A stretch of DNA of 12,355 bases from Anaerolineae bacterium (GTDB lineage Bacteria > Chloroflexota > Anaerolineae > Aggregatilineales > Aggregatilineaceae): NCBI GenBank assembly GCA_018056405.1, contig JAGPFT010000039.1, forward strand, positions 1-12,355, read 5' to 3'. The notes below the pieces were generated by a model. The model was not told the origin of the DNA. It searched no databases and was given only the letters and a program-made list of their open reading frames with translations. Shown here piece by piece: positions 12,274 through 12,355 of this stretch (the stretch's first letter is position 1; each line of letters opens with the position of its first letter). The position numbers and the translations under genes are program-made.

Positions 12274-12355
12274 AGGCTGTTATGAACTTCACAGAGAATT
12301 CCCCCTGCCCCTGACCCCCTGCAAGCCCTGACCCCTCCCCTACGCTGTGCGGAGG

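Overview
This 12.4-kb GC-rich window looks like a chromosomal segment of a Chloroflexota bacterium, probably of the Anaerolineae type. That is an inference from gene content and style: a GT-C glycosyltransferase with a C-terminal beta domain, a PknB-type kinase with a C-terminal membrane anchor, a double-HTH XRE regulator, a lipoprotein with a Pro/Thr/Ser/Ala linker, and GC-rich palindromic repeats between genes. No rRNA, tRNA, CRISPR array, transposase or phage gene was recognised.

Layout. A GalU-type nucleotidyltransferase enters from the left on the plus strand (1-231) and ends at a clear intrinsic terminator (258-280). From 285 to 4337 the minus strand carries, in transcription order, a lipoprotein (with its own terminator at 3547-3581), then a six-hairpin glycosidase-like protein followed 27 bases later by a Uma2-type nuclease-fold protein. 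An AMMECR1-domain gene (4454-5056, minus) and a small double-CDGSH iron-sulfur protein (5526-5765, plus) are divergent. Between them lies a 262-bp element with perfect 16-bp terminal inverted repeats that is directly flanked by perfect 16-bp direct repeats.

From 8762 down to 5878 (minus) come a TPR protein, a membrane-anchored Ser/Thr kinase and, only 14 bases after the kinase, a membrane-bound GT2/GT21-like glycosyltransferase. A second membrane glycosyltransferase of the GT39/PMT type (9178-11088, minus) has a -10-like box so close to its ATG that the mRNA may be leaderless. The last gene (11346-12080, minus) is a regulator with two XRE helix-turn-helix domains, bracketed by inverted copies of a ~120-bp repeat.

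The genes do not form one obvious pathway. Sugar and cell-envelope chemistry is the common theme (nucleotide-sugar synthesis, a glycosidase fold, two membrane glycosyltransferases). The kinase-glycosyltransferase pair is the tightest functional link. No complete novel defence or biosynthetic system could be shown. The most unusual items are the repeat elements placed beside promoters, a glycosyltransferase with a degenerate DXD, and a glycosidase-like protein that seems to lack the usual basic glutamate and carries a beta-domain insert.
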